DNA from: an uncultured Prevotella sp.
GTDB taxonomy: Bacteria; Bacteroidota; Bacteroidia; Bacteroidales; Bacteroidaceae
Direction: 5' to 3'
Assembly: GCA_900318855.1 (NCBI GenBank)
Contig: ONMG01000183.1
Span: 1 to 14,673 of the forward strand
DNA length: 14,673 nucleotides
Part shown: positions 1 to 7,597 of the stretch, piece by piece
How positions within the stretch are numbered: the stretch's first letter is position 1
How the letters are laid out: the number at the start of each line of letters is the position of its first letter
Notes under the pieces: generated by a model
Told to the model about the DNA's origin: nothing
What the model saw: the letters and a program-made list of their open reading frames with translations, nothing else
Database searches by the model: none
Program-made: the position numbers and the translations under genes

Positions 1-1220
1 ATGACTACAGCCCCGTCGATGATGATACCAAAGTCAATGGCACCCATACTCAGCAGATTGGCGCTCATGCCACAGAGGTGCAGAGCGCTGAAGGCAAAGA
101 GCAGGGCCAGCGGGATGACAGACGCCACGATCACCGTCGTGCGCCAGTCTTTCATAAACAGCAGCACCACAAGGGTGACGAGGATGATTCCCTCCAAGAC
201 ATTGTGCATCACCGTGCCCACGGCAAGGTTGACAAGGTCCTCGCGGTCGTAGAACGGTACGATCTTCACGTCCTTGGGCAGGTCGTCGTGCTGTATCTCG
301 TCGATCTTGCTTTTCAGTGCCTTGATGACCTCCTCCGTGTTCTCGCCTTTGCGCATGACCACGATGCCCTCTACGACATCATTGTCTTTGCCGCGTCCCA
401 CCTGACCGAGGCGAGGCTGACAACTCTCATGAACAGTGGCAAGGTTACGCACAAGGATCGGCGTGCCGCCGACATTCTTCACGACGATGTCGCCAATCTC
501 GCGTACATTGTTGATGAGTCCGATACCACGTACCACATAAGCCTGTGAACTGCGCTGAATGACATCGCCGCCGACGTTGACGTTGCTGTTGGCGATAGCC
601 TGATAGAGTTCGAGTGAGCTCACGCCGTAGGTGGCGAGCTGATTGGGATTGACGCTGACCTCAAATGTCTTCACCTCACCGCCAAAACTGACGATGTCGG
701 CAATGCCGGGCACAGAGCGCAACTTACGCTCGATGACCCAGTCCTGCAGCGTCTTCAACTCACGCACCGACCGCTTGTCACTGCGGAGCGTATAGCGATA
801 GATCTCTCCCGTAGGTCCTGAGAGCGGCTGCACGTCGGGATCCACACCATCGGGGAGGTCGGCGTCGTGAAGCAGGTTATAGACTTGTTGCCGTGCAAAC
901 TCGTCGTCGACATGATCGTCGAAGCACACGGTGACCACAGAGAGACCGAAGAGCGTGGTAGAGCGGATGTCGGTCTTCTTTTGCACCGAGTTCATGGCGA
1001 TCTCGATAGGGATGGTGACAAACTTCTCTATCTCCTCGGCAGAGCGTCCCGGCCACTGCGTGATGATCGTCACTTTGGTGTTGGTCACATCGGGAAAGGC
1101 ATCGATAGGAGTCTGGCGAAAGCTCACCACACCCATGACGACGACGGCGAGGGTGATGACGAGGATGAGATACTTGCGCTTGAGCGAGAAGGCGATGATG
1201 AAATCGATGAACTTATTCAT
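1..1220 (-). CDS. czcA: Heavy-metal efflux RND inner-membrane pump, CzcA/CusA family (partial, N-terminal 406 residues)
   Basis: This is the proton-driven inner-membrane pump of a tripartite metal efflux complex, moving metal ions from the periplasm or cytoplasm to the outside through the adaptor and outer-membrane channel encoded just upstream. Translation begins MNKFIDFIIAFSLKRKYLI. A first transmembrane helix spans about residues 17-34, followed by the family motif TPIDAFPDV (37-45). A large periplasmic porter domain follows, then TM2-TM3 at about 334-382. The visible part ends inside TM4 at GAIDFGIIIDGAVV. Asp396 and Asp402 in this TM4 motif match the proton-relay positions of divalent-cation pumps (Co/Zn/Cd/Ni); the Cu/Ag class typically has AIGAMVDAA there, so Czc type is inferred. 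The family is about 1,000-1,050 residues, so roughly 60% lies beyond the left edge. The ATG overlaps the adaptor stop codon by 8 nt, which implies translational coupling. The ion specificity is not proven. Confidence 0.93.
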   Translation of the reverse strand, partial: MNKFIDFIIAFSLKRKYLILVITLAVVVMGVVSFRQTPIDAFPDVTNTKVTIITQWPGRSAEEIEKFVTIPIEIAMNSVQKKTDIRSTTLFGLSVVTVCFDDHVDDEFARQQVYNLLHDADLPDGVDPDVQPLSGPTGEIYRYTLRSDKRSVRELKTLQDWVIERKLRSVPGIADIVSFGGEVKTFEVSVNPNQLATYGVSSLELYQAIANSNVNVGGDVIQRSSQAYVVRGIGLINNVREIGDIVVKNVGGTPILVRNLATVHESCQPRLGQVGRGKDNDVVEGIVVMRKGENTEEVIKALKSKIDEIQHDDLPKDVKIVPFYDREDLVNLAVGTVMHNVLEGIILVTLVVLLFMKDWRTTVIVASVIPLALLFAFSALHLCGMSANLLSMGAIDFGIIIDGAVV

Positions 1221-2319
1221 TGCCAAGCGTGTTAAAGACCAACAATGCGTTTTTGCTCACCACTCGCTCGCCGGGCTGTAGTCCGCTGAGGATATAGGCA
1301 TAGTCGTGACCCACGTGCTCGGCTTTGACGGGCTGGCGCTGGTAGCGGCCTTTGCCGATTTCCTTGACGACATAATCCACGCCGCCGTCGAAGACGATGG
1401 CTTTGGCAGGTACACAGCACAGCGCTGCACTGCCTCCACCGGTGGCCACGTTTACGGTGGCAAACATTCCCGGGCGCAGCAAGCCACGGGCATTGTCGAG
1501 GGTGATACGCACCTTCATCGTCTTGCTCTCGCTGTCAAGGACACGGTACACCTTATCTATATGTCCATGGAACACCTCACCGTCGTAAGCCATCGTGGTG
1601 ACGGTGACGGGAGCGCCCTGATGGATTTTGGCGATGTCGCTCTCGTAGACATCGGCGATGACCCACACACGGCTGAGGTTGGCAATCTCCAGTGCCTCGC
1701 CGCCGTCACCGCTGTCCTGACCTACGTAGCTGTCGTTGTAGATATTCTTTGCCGTGACATAGCCGCTGATGGGCGACCGCAACACGGCGGTAGCCCTGCC
1801 ACCAAAGCCATTGATACCCGCTACGGCTGACAGCCGGCTGCGCTCGTTGCGGGCCATGAGCAGTTGTTCGCGTGCTTCGGCCACCTCTTTGTCCGACACC
1901 ATACCGGAGCGGTGCATGTCCTGCTTCATCTGATAGTCGCGCTGCGCCATCTTTATCTGCGCATCGGCATCGGCAAGTCCTTTGTTGTAGTCGGCAGCCT
2001 CCTCACTGTGGATGATGGCCAACCGCTGTCCGGCAGCTACCTGGTCACCGACCTCCACAGTCAGTCCGCTGACCCGGCCACTGCAAGGGATAAACACTTT
2101 GCGCACGAGGGCTTCGTCACAGCTCACGTCGCCATTGAGCGTGAGCTCCTCACCAAAGGCCCGCTTCTCCACGGGTGTGGTCTCGACGACCTCACTGCGC
2201 AAGGAACGGTATGTATTTGTCGCTGCCTCCTTCTTCGAGGGCGAGCAGGCTGCCAGACTGAGGAGCCCGGCAAGGAAGAATACATCGTATTTCATCATCT
2301 GTTCAGTTTTCAAAGACAT
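1213..2319 (-). CDS. Periplasmic adaptor (membrane fusion) lipoprotein of heavy-metal RND efflux system
   Basis: This 368-residue protein is the adaptor linking the RND pump to the outer-membrane channel. The N-terminus is a lipoprotein signal ending in the lipobox SLAAC, with Cys25 as the predicted lipidated residue. The first half of the lipoyl (barrel-sandwich) domain is at about 74-105. A helical hairpin rich in Ala, Gln and charged residues follows at about 106-166, then the second lipoyl half (about 174-213, containing LRSPISGYV), a beta-barrel domain (about 215-300) and a membrane-proximal domain to the end. I chose the ATG at 2319 because a GGGGG tract lies 10 nt upstream and the start falls 4 nt after the preceding stop. 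A longer frame reaches 2382 but would overlap the channel gene and spoil the signal peptide; ATGs at 2298 and 2295 also give plausible signals. I see no Met-rich N-terminal metal site of the CusB kind. It could be named czcB or cusB by analogy. Confidence 0.92.
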   Translation of the reverse strand: MSLKTEQMMKYDVFFLAGLLSLAACSPSKKEAATNTYRSLRSEVVETTPVEKRAFGEELTLNGDVSCDEALVRKVFIPCSGRVSGLTVEVGDQVAAGQRLAIIHSEEAADYNKGLADADAQIKMAQRDYQMKQDMHRSGMVSDKEVAEAREQLLMARNERSRLSAVAGINGFGGRATAVLRSPISGYVTAKNIYNDSYVGQDSGDGGEALEIANLSRVWVIADVYESDIAKIHQGAPVTVTTMAYDGEVFHGHIDKVYRVLDSESKTMKVRITLDNARGLLRPGMFATVNVATGGGSAALCCVPAKAIVFDGGVDYVVKEIGKGRYQRQPVKAEHVGHDYAYILSGLQPGERVVSKNALLVFNTLGNE

Positions 2320-2323
2320 TATG

Positions 2324-3583
2324 TTATTTCCCCCACACCAGCTGCAATCTCTCAGCAGCCTGGAGGGCTTGGTTCTTAGCATCGAGACGGGCGAGCATCG
2401 TGTCGCGATAGTTGCTGTAGAGGTCGACGAACTCCACGAGCGAGATATGGCGGCTCAGGAACTGCTGTTCAGCGGCATGGAGCATCTTGCCGAGGTCATC
2501 GTCGAGCGTCGACAGCGTGGGGGACGATTGCCGCAGATACTGTCCCACGATGGCCAGGTCGTGCGACCGCTGTTGCTCAATGGCGAGACGCTGGCGGTTG
2601 GTGGCTAAGGTGGCCTGCTCCACGGCGGCCTGTGCGCTGCGGATGTTGCCGCGGTTGTGGTTCCATAGCGGTATGGCGACGCTCAGTCCCACAGCGAAGA
2701 AGTTGTGCCCGATGCTCCCGTTCTTGTCGTATTCTCCTTGCACGGCCAACTGTGGCAGAGCCTGACTGCGCTGCCATTTCAACGCGTGACGGGCGGCGTC
2801 GGCCTGACTGGCCAAGACCCTCAGCTCGGGCAATGAATCGACGGCAGCAGCGTCGCCCTGCAGTGACAGACAAAGACGCGAAGCCCTGGCAAGTGCTTCC
2901 GCCTCATCGATGTCGGCTGTCACCGGCCCATTGCCGGAGAGTCCGAGGATCAATCGTAGCTGTGACTGCAGGTCGTTGGCTGCGACGAGCAAGTCGGTGC
3001 GCGACTTATTGAGCTGATAGAGCATCGTGGCAATGCGCTGCGTCTCCATCTCAGCAATGTTGCCCTTGGCGCTCTGCTCGCTGTATGCCGCCAAAATCTT
3101 TTCCACTGAGGCTATCTCCAAATCGTAGACCGCGGCCTGGCGCTGCTGAAAGTAAAGGTCGATGAGGGCCATGTGGGTCTGCACACGAAGGTCGCGGGCG
3201 GTAAGGCGCAGCTGACTGCGTGAGGCCTGTGTAAGAGCCTCGTTCTGTCGGACTTGCTCAGCATGTTGGCCGCCGATGGCAAAGGGTTGCGAAAGCTGCA
3301 CGTCCGCCTCACCATCGTGTCCGCCATCCAGCCAGCGGCGATTGTTCGGGTTGCGCACATTATACATCATACTCACTGTGGGATTGTCGTAGCGGCGCGA
3401 CTGGGCCAGCTGACCCTCGGCGGCCTCTACGTCCCAGCGAGCCGCCTTGAGATCGTGGTTGCGGGCCACCAGCAGACTGTCGGCCTGACGGAAGCTGAGC
3501 TTCTGTGCAGCTGCTGCAATCGGCTGGATGACAGCCGACAGCAACAGCCCACAACGGATTAAAGAATGCCTAATTGTTTTCAT
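2324..3583 (-). CDS. TolC/CzcC-type outer-membrane efflux protein
   Basis: This is the outer-membrane channel component of the metal efflux complex, 419 residues, the usual length for CzcC/CusC-type proteins. A Sec signal peptide (basic MKTIRHSLIR, hydrophobic core, AAAA before Gln27) is followed by two outer-membrane-efflux-protein repeats, about 28-215 and 230-415. Both are dominated by long Ala/Gln/Leu-rich helices that form the periplasmic tunnel. The family signature of Asn-Pro in the first repeat (YDNPTV, about 65-70) is present. There is no lipobox Cys, unlike CusC/OprM. I start at the ATG at 3583; the frame extends upstream only to a GTG at 3601, which would add six residues in front of a good signal peptide. 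It is the first gene of the operon, with the adaptor beginning 4 nt after its stop. A promoter box sits almost on the start codon (see 3589-3620). Confidence 0.9.
   Translation of the reverse strand: MKTIRHSLIRCGLLLSAVIQPIAAAAQKLSFRQADSLLVARNHDLKAARWDVEAAEGQLAQSRRYDNPTVSMMYNVRNPNNRRWLDGGHDGEADVQLSQPFAIGGQHAEQVRQNEALTQASRSQLRLTARDLRVQTHMALIDLYFQQRQAAVYDLEIASVEKILAAYSEQSAKGNIAEMETQRIATMLYQLNKSRTDLLVAANDLQSQLRLILGLSGNGPVTADIDEAEALARASRLCLSLQGDAAAVDSLPELRVLASQADAARHALKWQRSQALPQLAVQGEYDKNGSIGHNFFAVGLSVAIPLWNHNRGNIRSAQAAVEQATLATNRQRLAIEQQRSHDLAIVGQYLRQSSPTLSTLDDDLGKMLHAAEQQFLSRHISLVEFVDLYSNYRDTMLARLDAKNQALQAAERLQLVWGK
2330..2334 (-). promoter_or_regulatory. Ribosome binding site deciding the adaptor start
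   Basis: Read on the minus strand, GGGGG (followed by A) ends 10 nt before the ATG at 2319, inside the last codons of the upstream channel gene. It supports the 2319 start over the upstream in-frame start at 2382 and the downstream ATGs at 2298 and 2295, which have no such site. Confidence 0.5.
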
Positions 3584-3588
3584 CGCCG

Positions 3589-3620
3589 CAAAATTACGCA
3601 CTTTCGGTAAGGCGCTGAAA
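3589..3620 (-). promoter_or_regulatory. Predicted Bacteroidota promoter of the metal efflux operon
   Basis: On the minus strand there is TTTC (3620-3617), exactly 20 nt, then TAATTTTG (3596-3589), which matches the -7 consensus TAnnTTTG perfectly and the -33 TTTG in three of four positions. Only 5 nt separate the -7 box from the ATG at 3583, so transcription would begin at or next to the start codon. The match could be fortuitous, with the true promoter further upstream. Confidence 0.5.
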
Positions 3621-3673
3621 CAGAATGGATGAGAATGCTTTCATACGGAATTAAAGGTTTCTAATCGGCTTCC

Positions 3674-3705
3674 TTTGACCATGCGAGGAAAGCGGTCTAC
3701 CTTTG
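3674..3705 (+). promoter_or_regulatory. Predicted Bacteroidota promoter of the chromate transporter pair
   Basis: TTTG (3674-3677), a 20 nt spacer, then TACCTTTG (3698-3705) matches the Bacteroidota primary-sigma promoter TTTG-N19-21-TAnnTTTG at every defined position. The expected start of transcription near 3711 leaves a leader of about 20 nt before the ATG at 3731. The divergent efflux operon promoter lies about 55 bp away on the other strand. Confidence 0.72.
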
Positions 3706-3730
3706 CAGTCGTAAAACAAAGAATGCGAAA

Positions 3731-4270
3731 ATGTTACTGAAATTCTTCCTGACGTGTAATAAGATAGGTGCATTCACCTTGGGGGGCGGTTATGCCATGA
3801 TACCGATTATGGAGCGGGAATATGTTGACAAGAACCATTGGCTTGACCGCGAGGAGTTCATGGACATCATGGTGGTGGCGCAGACTACTCCCGGCATCTT
3901 CTCCATCGACATGGCCAGTCACATCGGCTATAAGATGCGTGGTGTCTGGGGCGGCATCGTCGGAGCATTGGGCATCGCCCTGCCTTCCATCATCGCCATT
4001 CTGCTCATTGCCATCTTCTTCCACAACTTCAAGGACAACCCGTATGTGGAGAAGTTCTTCCGTGGCGTACGCCCTGCTGTGGTGGCCCTCATCGCCGCTC
4101 CCTGCTTCAAGATGGCGCGCACAGCCCATATCACGTGGCCCTCATGCTGGATACCCGTGGTGAGCTGTCTGCTCATCGCCGCCCTCGGTGTCTCGCCGAT
4201 ATGGATCATCATCGTGGCCGGAGTAGGAGGATTCCTGTATGGGAAGTTAAGGGTTAGGAGTTACAAATAA
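3731..4270 (+). CDS. chrA: Short-chain chromate transporter, CHR family, first subunit
   Basis: This is a 179-residue hydrophobic inner-membrane protein of the CHR family (chromate/sulfate-type anion transport). It is the single-domain form that works as a pair with a second short CHR protein. Visible motifs are GGGYAMIP (18-25), QTTPGIFSIDMASHIGYKMRG (51-71, the conserved family signature) and RGVRPAVVALIAA (111-123). Hydrophobic segments lie at about 72-97, 112-124, 139-153 and 154-171. The partner begins 12 nt downstream and shares the same motifs, as in the tandem chr3N/chr3C genes of Bacillus. A near-consensus promoter lies 25 nt upstream. The leader is A-rich with no clear Shine-Dalgarno site, as is normal in this phylum. 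Chromate as substrate rests on the family name only; the natural substrate in anaerobic Bacteroidota is uncertain. Confidence 0.88.
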   Translation: MLLKFFLTCNKIGAFTLGGGYAMIPIMEREYVDKNHWLDREEFMDIMVVAQTTPGIFSIDMASHIGYKMRGVWGGIVGALGIALPSIIAILLIAIFFHNFKDNPYVEKFFRGVRPAVVALIAAPCFKMARTAHITWPSCWIPVVSCLLIAALGVSPIWIIIVAGVGGFLYGKLRVRSYK

Positions 4271-4282
4271 AGAGATGAAGTG

Positions 4283-4855
4283 ATGATATTTCTCAAGTTA
4301 TTCTACGTATTCAGTAAGATAGGTATCTTCAATTTCGGAGGTGGCTATGCCATGCTGTCGCTAATCTATAGCGAGACAGTTGTGAAAAACCATTGGCTCA
4401 CCAATGCCGAGTTCACCGACATCGTAGCCATCAGCCAGTCGACGCCGGGACCTATCGGCATCAACGCCGCCACCTATGTGGGCTATACCTCGGTTGTCAA
4501 CGCGGGCTATCCCGTGTGGGCCGCTGTGCTCGGCTCGGTGCTGGCCTCGCTGAGCATCATGTGGCTGTCGTTCATCCTGATGATTAGCATCAGCCATTAT
4601 CTGCTCACCCACAAGGATGCGCCTTGGGTGAAGAACGTCTTTGCCGCCCTGCGACCGGCCATCATCGGCCTCATCGCTGCCGCTGCCCTGTTGCTGATGA
4701 ACAAGGAAAACTTCGGTACGCCGGCCGAGGGCATTCCCTATTTCATCCTGAGCATCGCCCTGTGTGTGGCTGTCTTCATCGCTACACTGCGCTATAAGGT
4801 CAACCCCATCCTGGCATTGCTGGCCTGTGGCATTGTGGGGCTGGTGGTGTACTGA
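4283..4855 (+). CDS. chrA: Short-chain chromate transporter, CHR family, second subunit
   Basis: This is the 190-residue partner of the preceding CHR protein. It shows the parallel motif set GGGYAM (19-24), QSTPGPIGINAATYVGY (52-68) and AALRPAIIGLIAAAAL (121-136), with hydrophobic segments to the C-terminus (final one about 175-190). In this family the two half-proteins are thought to sit in the membrane in opposite orientations and form a heterodimer. The start could be the GTG at 4280 or the ATG at 4283, one codon apart. I prefer the ATG. The gene ends 9 nt before the stop of the convergent ABC transporter gene, with no visible terminator in between. Motif differences from the first subunit (STPGPIG against TTPGIFS) fit diverged, non-interchangeable halves. 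Confidence 0.88.
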   Translation: MIFLKLFYVFSKIGIFNFGGGYAMLSLIYSETVVKNHWLTNAEFTDIVAISQSTPGPIGINAATYVGYTSVVNAGYPVWAAVLGSVLASLSIMWLSFILMISISHYLLTHKDAPWVKNVFAALRPAIIGLIAAAALLLMNKENFGTPAEGIPYFILSIALCVAVFIATLRYKVNPILALLACGIVGLVVY

Positions 4856-4864
4856 TAAATCCGC

Positions 4865-6553
4865 TTACAATCCTTTGGGTGGACTGCTTTTCTCGATATG
4901 CAGCACCTGGTCACAATAATCGACTACAGCGGGGCGGTGAGTAATAAAAAGGATGGTATGTTCATGTCCCGATAAGAGATTGGCAAGCAGTTGCCTTTCG
5001 GTGTCGGGATCGAGCGCACTTGTGGCCTCATCGAAGAGCATCACCGTGCGGTGGCGCAGCAAGGCCCGAGCAATGGCGATGCGCTGAGCTTGTCCTTCGC
5101 TCAAACCGCCACCGGATTCAGAGCAGACGGTGTCGAGTCCGTCAGGCAGCTGTCTCACGAAGTCGGCGCAGCTCTTGTGAAGAGCCTCCAGCATTTCCTC
5201 GTCAGTAGCGTTCAGTTTGCCTAAGCGTAGGTTGTCCCTAATCGTGCCACTTAATAAAGTGTTGCCTTGAGGAACATAGACAAAGTTGCAGCGGGTCAGC
5301 GGAGAGAGCTCTAACGACTGGCTGCTGTTATAGATTTCAAGTCGTCCCTCTTGTGGATTCAGAAGTGCGAGCAGCAGACGAATTAACGTGGTCTTTCCCG
5401 CGCCGGTCTCACCGAGGATAGCCGTGCAGGTGCCAGGTTTAAAGTCGAAAGTCAAGTGGCGCAGCACATAGCCTTCGGCTTGAGCATAGCTGTAGCCGAC
5501 ATCGTTGAGCCTTACGCCGCAGGGTGCCGGCATGAAGACAGGCTCTCCCTGCTCTTCCAAAGGATTTTCTTCGAGCTCCATCAGTCGCTCCGCGGCCGTA
5601 AAGACCCCCACGAAGGCAGGCGCCAGCTTCGCCAGATTGCGTGCCGGTCCCTGGATGCGGCTTACTAATTGCAGGAAAGCCGTCATGCCGCCGAAGGTCA
5701 GGGTGTGGGCCGACATTCTCACGGCAGCCCAAAGAAAAGCTATGAGATATCCCAATGCAAACCCGAAATTCAGAATCAGATTGGAGAAGACACTGAACTG
5801 AGTGCGTTTCACCACATTATGTCGCAGCTCACTTTGCGTTCCTTCGAGCCGGTCGACCATCAGACTGTCGCTTTCCAAGGTCTTGATGAGCATTCGGTGC
5901 TGTATGGTCTCTTGCAGGATGCTCTGTACTTTAGAGTCGCTGTCACGCACGCGCCTCGTCAGGCGTCGCATCTGCTGTACGTATATCTTGCTGAAGCCGA
6001 TGAAGACGGGAATGATGCCGATGATGATGAGGGAGAGCACCTTGTCCATGAAGAAGAGATAGAAGAAAGCTCCAAAAAACATGGCCAGTATGCTCAAGGC
6101 ATTGGGAATGGTCTCGGTGAGAAAGGTCACCACGGTGTTGACGTCGAACTCGAGCCGGTTCAGCACGTCGCCCGAATGATGCTCCTCCTTGCCGTGCCAC
6201 TCAGAGCGGAGGATGCGGTCGAGCATGCGCTGCTGCATACGGTTTTGCGCTTTGATGCCCAAGAGATTCTTCACCCAGATGGCCGCAATATTGAGCGCAA
6301 AATCACAGAGAATGAGTGCACCCATCAGTCCCACAGCCCAGTAGATGGAACCTTCGGTCGACCCAGAGGCTACATCAATAGCATATTTCACGGCCGAGAC
6401 CTGCGACAGCGATACCGCCACCGAGGCCAGTCCGATGAGTGCGTTGAGGAAGGCCTGCAGACGGTTGCCATGCCACGCCTGCCACAGCCAGCGGAGCAGG
6501 GTGCGTGAATCGTAGCGGTTCTTGGGTAGGTTGAGAAGACGTCGGAGGAACAT
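4865..6553 (-). CDS. ABC transporter, fused membrane and ATP-binding domains (exporter type)
   Basis: This 562-residue half-transporter is expected to work as a homodimer in the inner membrane. The type-1 exporter membrane domain covers about residues 28-320, with hydrophobic segments near 35-57, 72-95, 150-170, 172-190 and 255-280. The nucleotide-binding domain (about 345-555) has Walker A GETGAGKTT (381-389), Q-loop Gln429 in YVPQG, signature LSEGQAQR (484-491, Glu where LSGGQ has Gly), Walker B VMLFDE (504-509), D-loop SALD and H-loop His539. Exporters of this form move lipids, peptides or drugs; nothing here fixes the substrate. It follows nadK after 22 nt on the same strand and is probably co-transcribed with it, though no functional link is obvious. 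It converges with the CHR pair at its 3' end. The class is firm, the substrate unknown. Confidence 0.92.
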   Translation of the reverse strand: MFLRRLLNLPKNRYDSRTLLRWLWQAWHGNRLQAFLNALIGLASVAVSLSQVSAVKYAIDVASGSTEGSIYWAVGLMGALILCDFALNIAAIWVKNLLGIKAQNRMQQRMLDRILRSEWHGKEEHHSGDVLNRLEFDVNTVVTFLTETIPNALSILAMFFGAFFYLFFMDKVLSLIIIGIIPVFIGFSKIYVQQMRRLTRRVRDSDSKVQSILQETIQHRMLIKTLESDSLMVDRLEGTQSELRHNVVKRTQFSVFSNLILNFGFALGYLIAFLWAAVRMSAHTLTFGGMTAFLQLVSRIQGPARNLAKLAPAFVGVFTAAERLMELEENPLEEQGEPVFMPAPCGVRLNDVGYSYAQAEGYVLRHLTFDFKPGTCTAILGETGAGKTTLIRLLLALLNPQEGRLEIYNSSQSLELSPLTRCNFVYVPQGNTLLSGTIRDNLRLGKLNATDEEMLEALHKSCADFVRQLPDGLDTVCSESGGGLSEGQAQRIAIARALLRHRTVMLFDEATSALDPDTERQLLANLLSGHEHTILFITHRPAVVDYCDQVLHIEKSSPPKGL

Positions 6554-6575
6554 AGCGGTTGAACTACAAGGAATA

Positions 6576-7499
6576 CTAAGGTTGCCGATTGTCGGCCCCC
6601 CACATCATTTTCTCGCGAAGATTGGCGAAATAGCGTTTGCCGGGCCGCTTCACGATGTTTATCTCATAAGGAGCCTTCTGAATGGTGAGCTGCGTTCCTT
6701 CCCTCAGCTTCTCGCTTCGGCCGTCGATGGCAGCTAAGAAATTGTGAGAGCGCGATTCCACGGTGAGCGTAATCACCGACTTGTCGCTAATCACGATAGG
6801 GCGGATGTTCAGACTGTGAGGAGCTACGGGAGTGAGACAGAGTATGCCGGACTGAGGCACTATGATGGGACCGCCATTGGAGAGACTGTAAGCGGTGCTG
6901 CCTGTCGGAGTGGAGATGATGAGGCCGTCAGCCTGATAGGTGACCAAATATTCTCCGTCAATGCTTGTCCGGATGGATATCATGGCTGCGTTATCCCGTT
7001 TGAGAATAGCGATGTCGTTCAGTGCGAAGGGATTGCCCTCAATGCTCTCACCTTCAGCGTCGATCTTGATGACGCTATGCTGTTCCAGCTTGTAGTTGTG
7101 CGAATAGATGGCGTCCAGCGCAGTCTCCACTTCCGAGGGGAGCACATCCGCCAAAAAGCCGAGCCGACCGGTGTTGACTCCGATGAGAGGGGTCCCCTTG
7201 GCACCCACTCTGCTGGCCGCGCGCAGGAACGTGCCGTCGCCGCCCATGGAAATCACGAAGTCGACATCAAAGTTGTAATCCTCAAACACACCGGCCACTT
7301 TCACGTCAAGATGTTCCTCACAAGTGAGAAAGTCGTAGAAGGAGCGGTCCATATAGACCTCGGCTTGCTTCTCTGAAAGATAGCTCAGGACGCGCATCAC
7401 GGCCACTTGACGCTTGTCCTGGTATCGGTTGCCTATAATGGCAAAACGGAATATCCCTTCCATCGCTGATATGATTTCTTTAGAATTCTTTGCACTCAT
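6576..7499 (-). CDS. nadK: NAD kinase
   Basis: NAD kinase phosphorylates NAD+ to NADP+ in the cytosol and supplies the cell's NADP pool. The 307-residue sequence has all the family landmarks: GGDGT (86-90, Asp88 being the catalytic/metal-site aspartate), NTGRLGFLAD (109-118), NDIAI (161-165), TPTGSTAYSLSNGGPI (197-212, NAD-binding) and LTPVAPHSLNIRP (222-234). Two starts are possible, ATG 7499 and ATG 7463 (MEGIFRFAIIGN). The second begins closer to the conserved first beta-strand, so the extra 12 residues are uncertain. It is divergent from the DJ-1/ispD/recG operon with about 98 bp between the start codons, and is followed by the ABC exporter gene. Confidence 0.97.
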   Translation of the reverse strand: MSAKNSKEIISAMEGIFRFAIIGNRYQDKRQVAVMRVLSYLSEKQAEVYMDRSFYDFLTCEEHLDVKVAGVFEDYNFDVDFVISMGGDGTFLRAASRVGAKGTPLIGVNTGRLGFLADVLPSEVETALDAIYSHNYKLEQHSVIKIDAEGESIEGNPFALNDIAILKRDNAAMISIRTSIDGEYLVTYQADGLIISTPTGSTAYSLSNGGPIIVPQSGILCLTPVAPHSLNIRPIVISDKSVITLTVESRSHNFLAAIDGRSEKLREGTQLTIQKAPYEINIVKRPGKRYFANLREKMMWGADNRQP

Positions 7500-7525
7500 G
7501 CTGACGATAAGTGCTGGAAAAATTG

Positions 7526-7533
7526 TATTTTTG
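7526..7533 (+). promoter_or_regulatory. Predicted -7 box for the DJ-1/ispD/recG operon
   Basis: TATTTTTG matches the -7 consensus TAnnTTTG. The -33 region is weak: CTG at 7501-7503, 22 nt away. It would give a leader of roughly 60 nt, AT-rich, before the ATG at 7598. Confidence 0.45.
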
Positions 7534-7548
7534 CAGTTGAATCAAGTG

Positions 7549-7556
7549 CAAAGATA
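7549..7556 (-). promoter_or_regulatory. Predicted -7 box for nadK
   Basis: On the minus strand, TATCTTTG matches TAnnTTTG exactly, about 50 nt before the nadK ATG at 7499. At the expected -33 distance there is only GTTA, so the upstream element is poor. The box lies downstream of the opposing DJ-1 -7 box, so the two transcripts would overlap at their 5' ends. Confidence 0.45.
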
Positions 7557-7597
7557 TAATAATTAATAATAAGAATAACCCTTTTATCACAGAAATT

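Noticed and set aside
2320..2382. Longer N-terminus for the adaptor protein
   Set aside because: It would overlap the channel gene, lacks a ribosome site, and would put 21 extra residues before the lipoprotein signal.
5669..6508. Long plus-strand open frame of 279 codons
   Set aside because: It is antisense to the ABC transporter membrane domain, shows no recognisable fold or signal, and the opposite-strand gene has all its motifs intact.
6744..7376. Plus-strand open frame of 210 codons
   Set aside because: It is antisense to nadK and has no family motifs.
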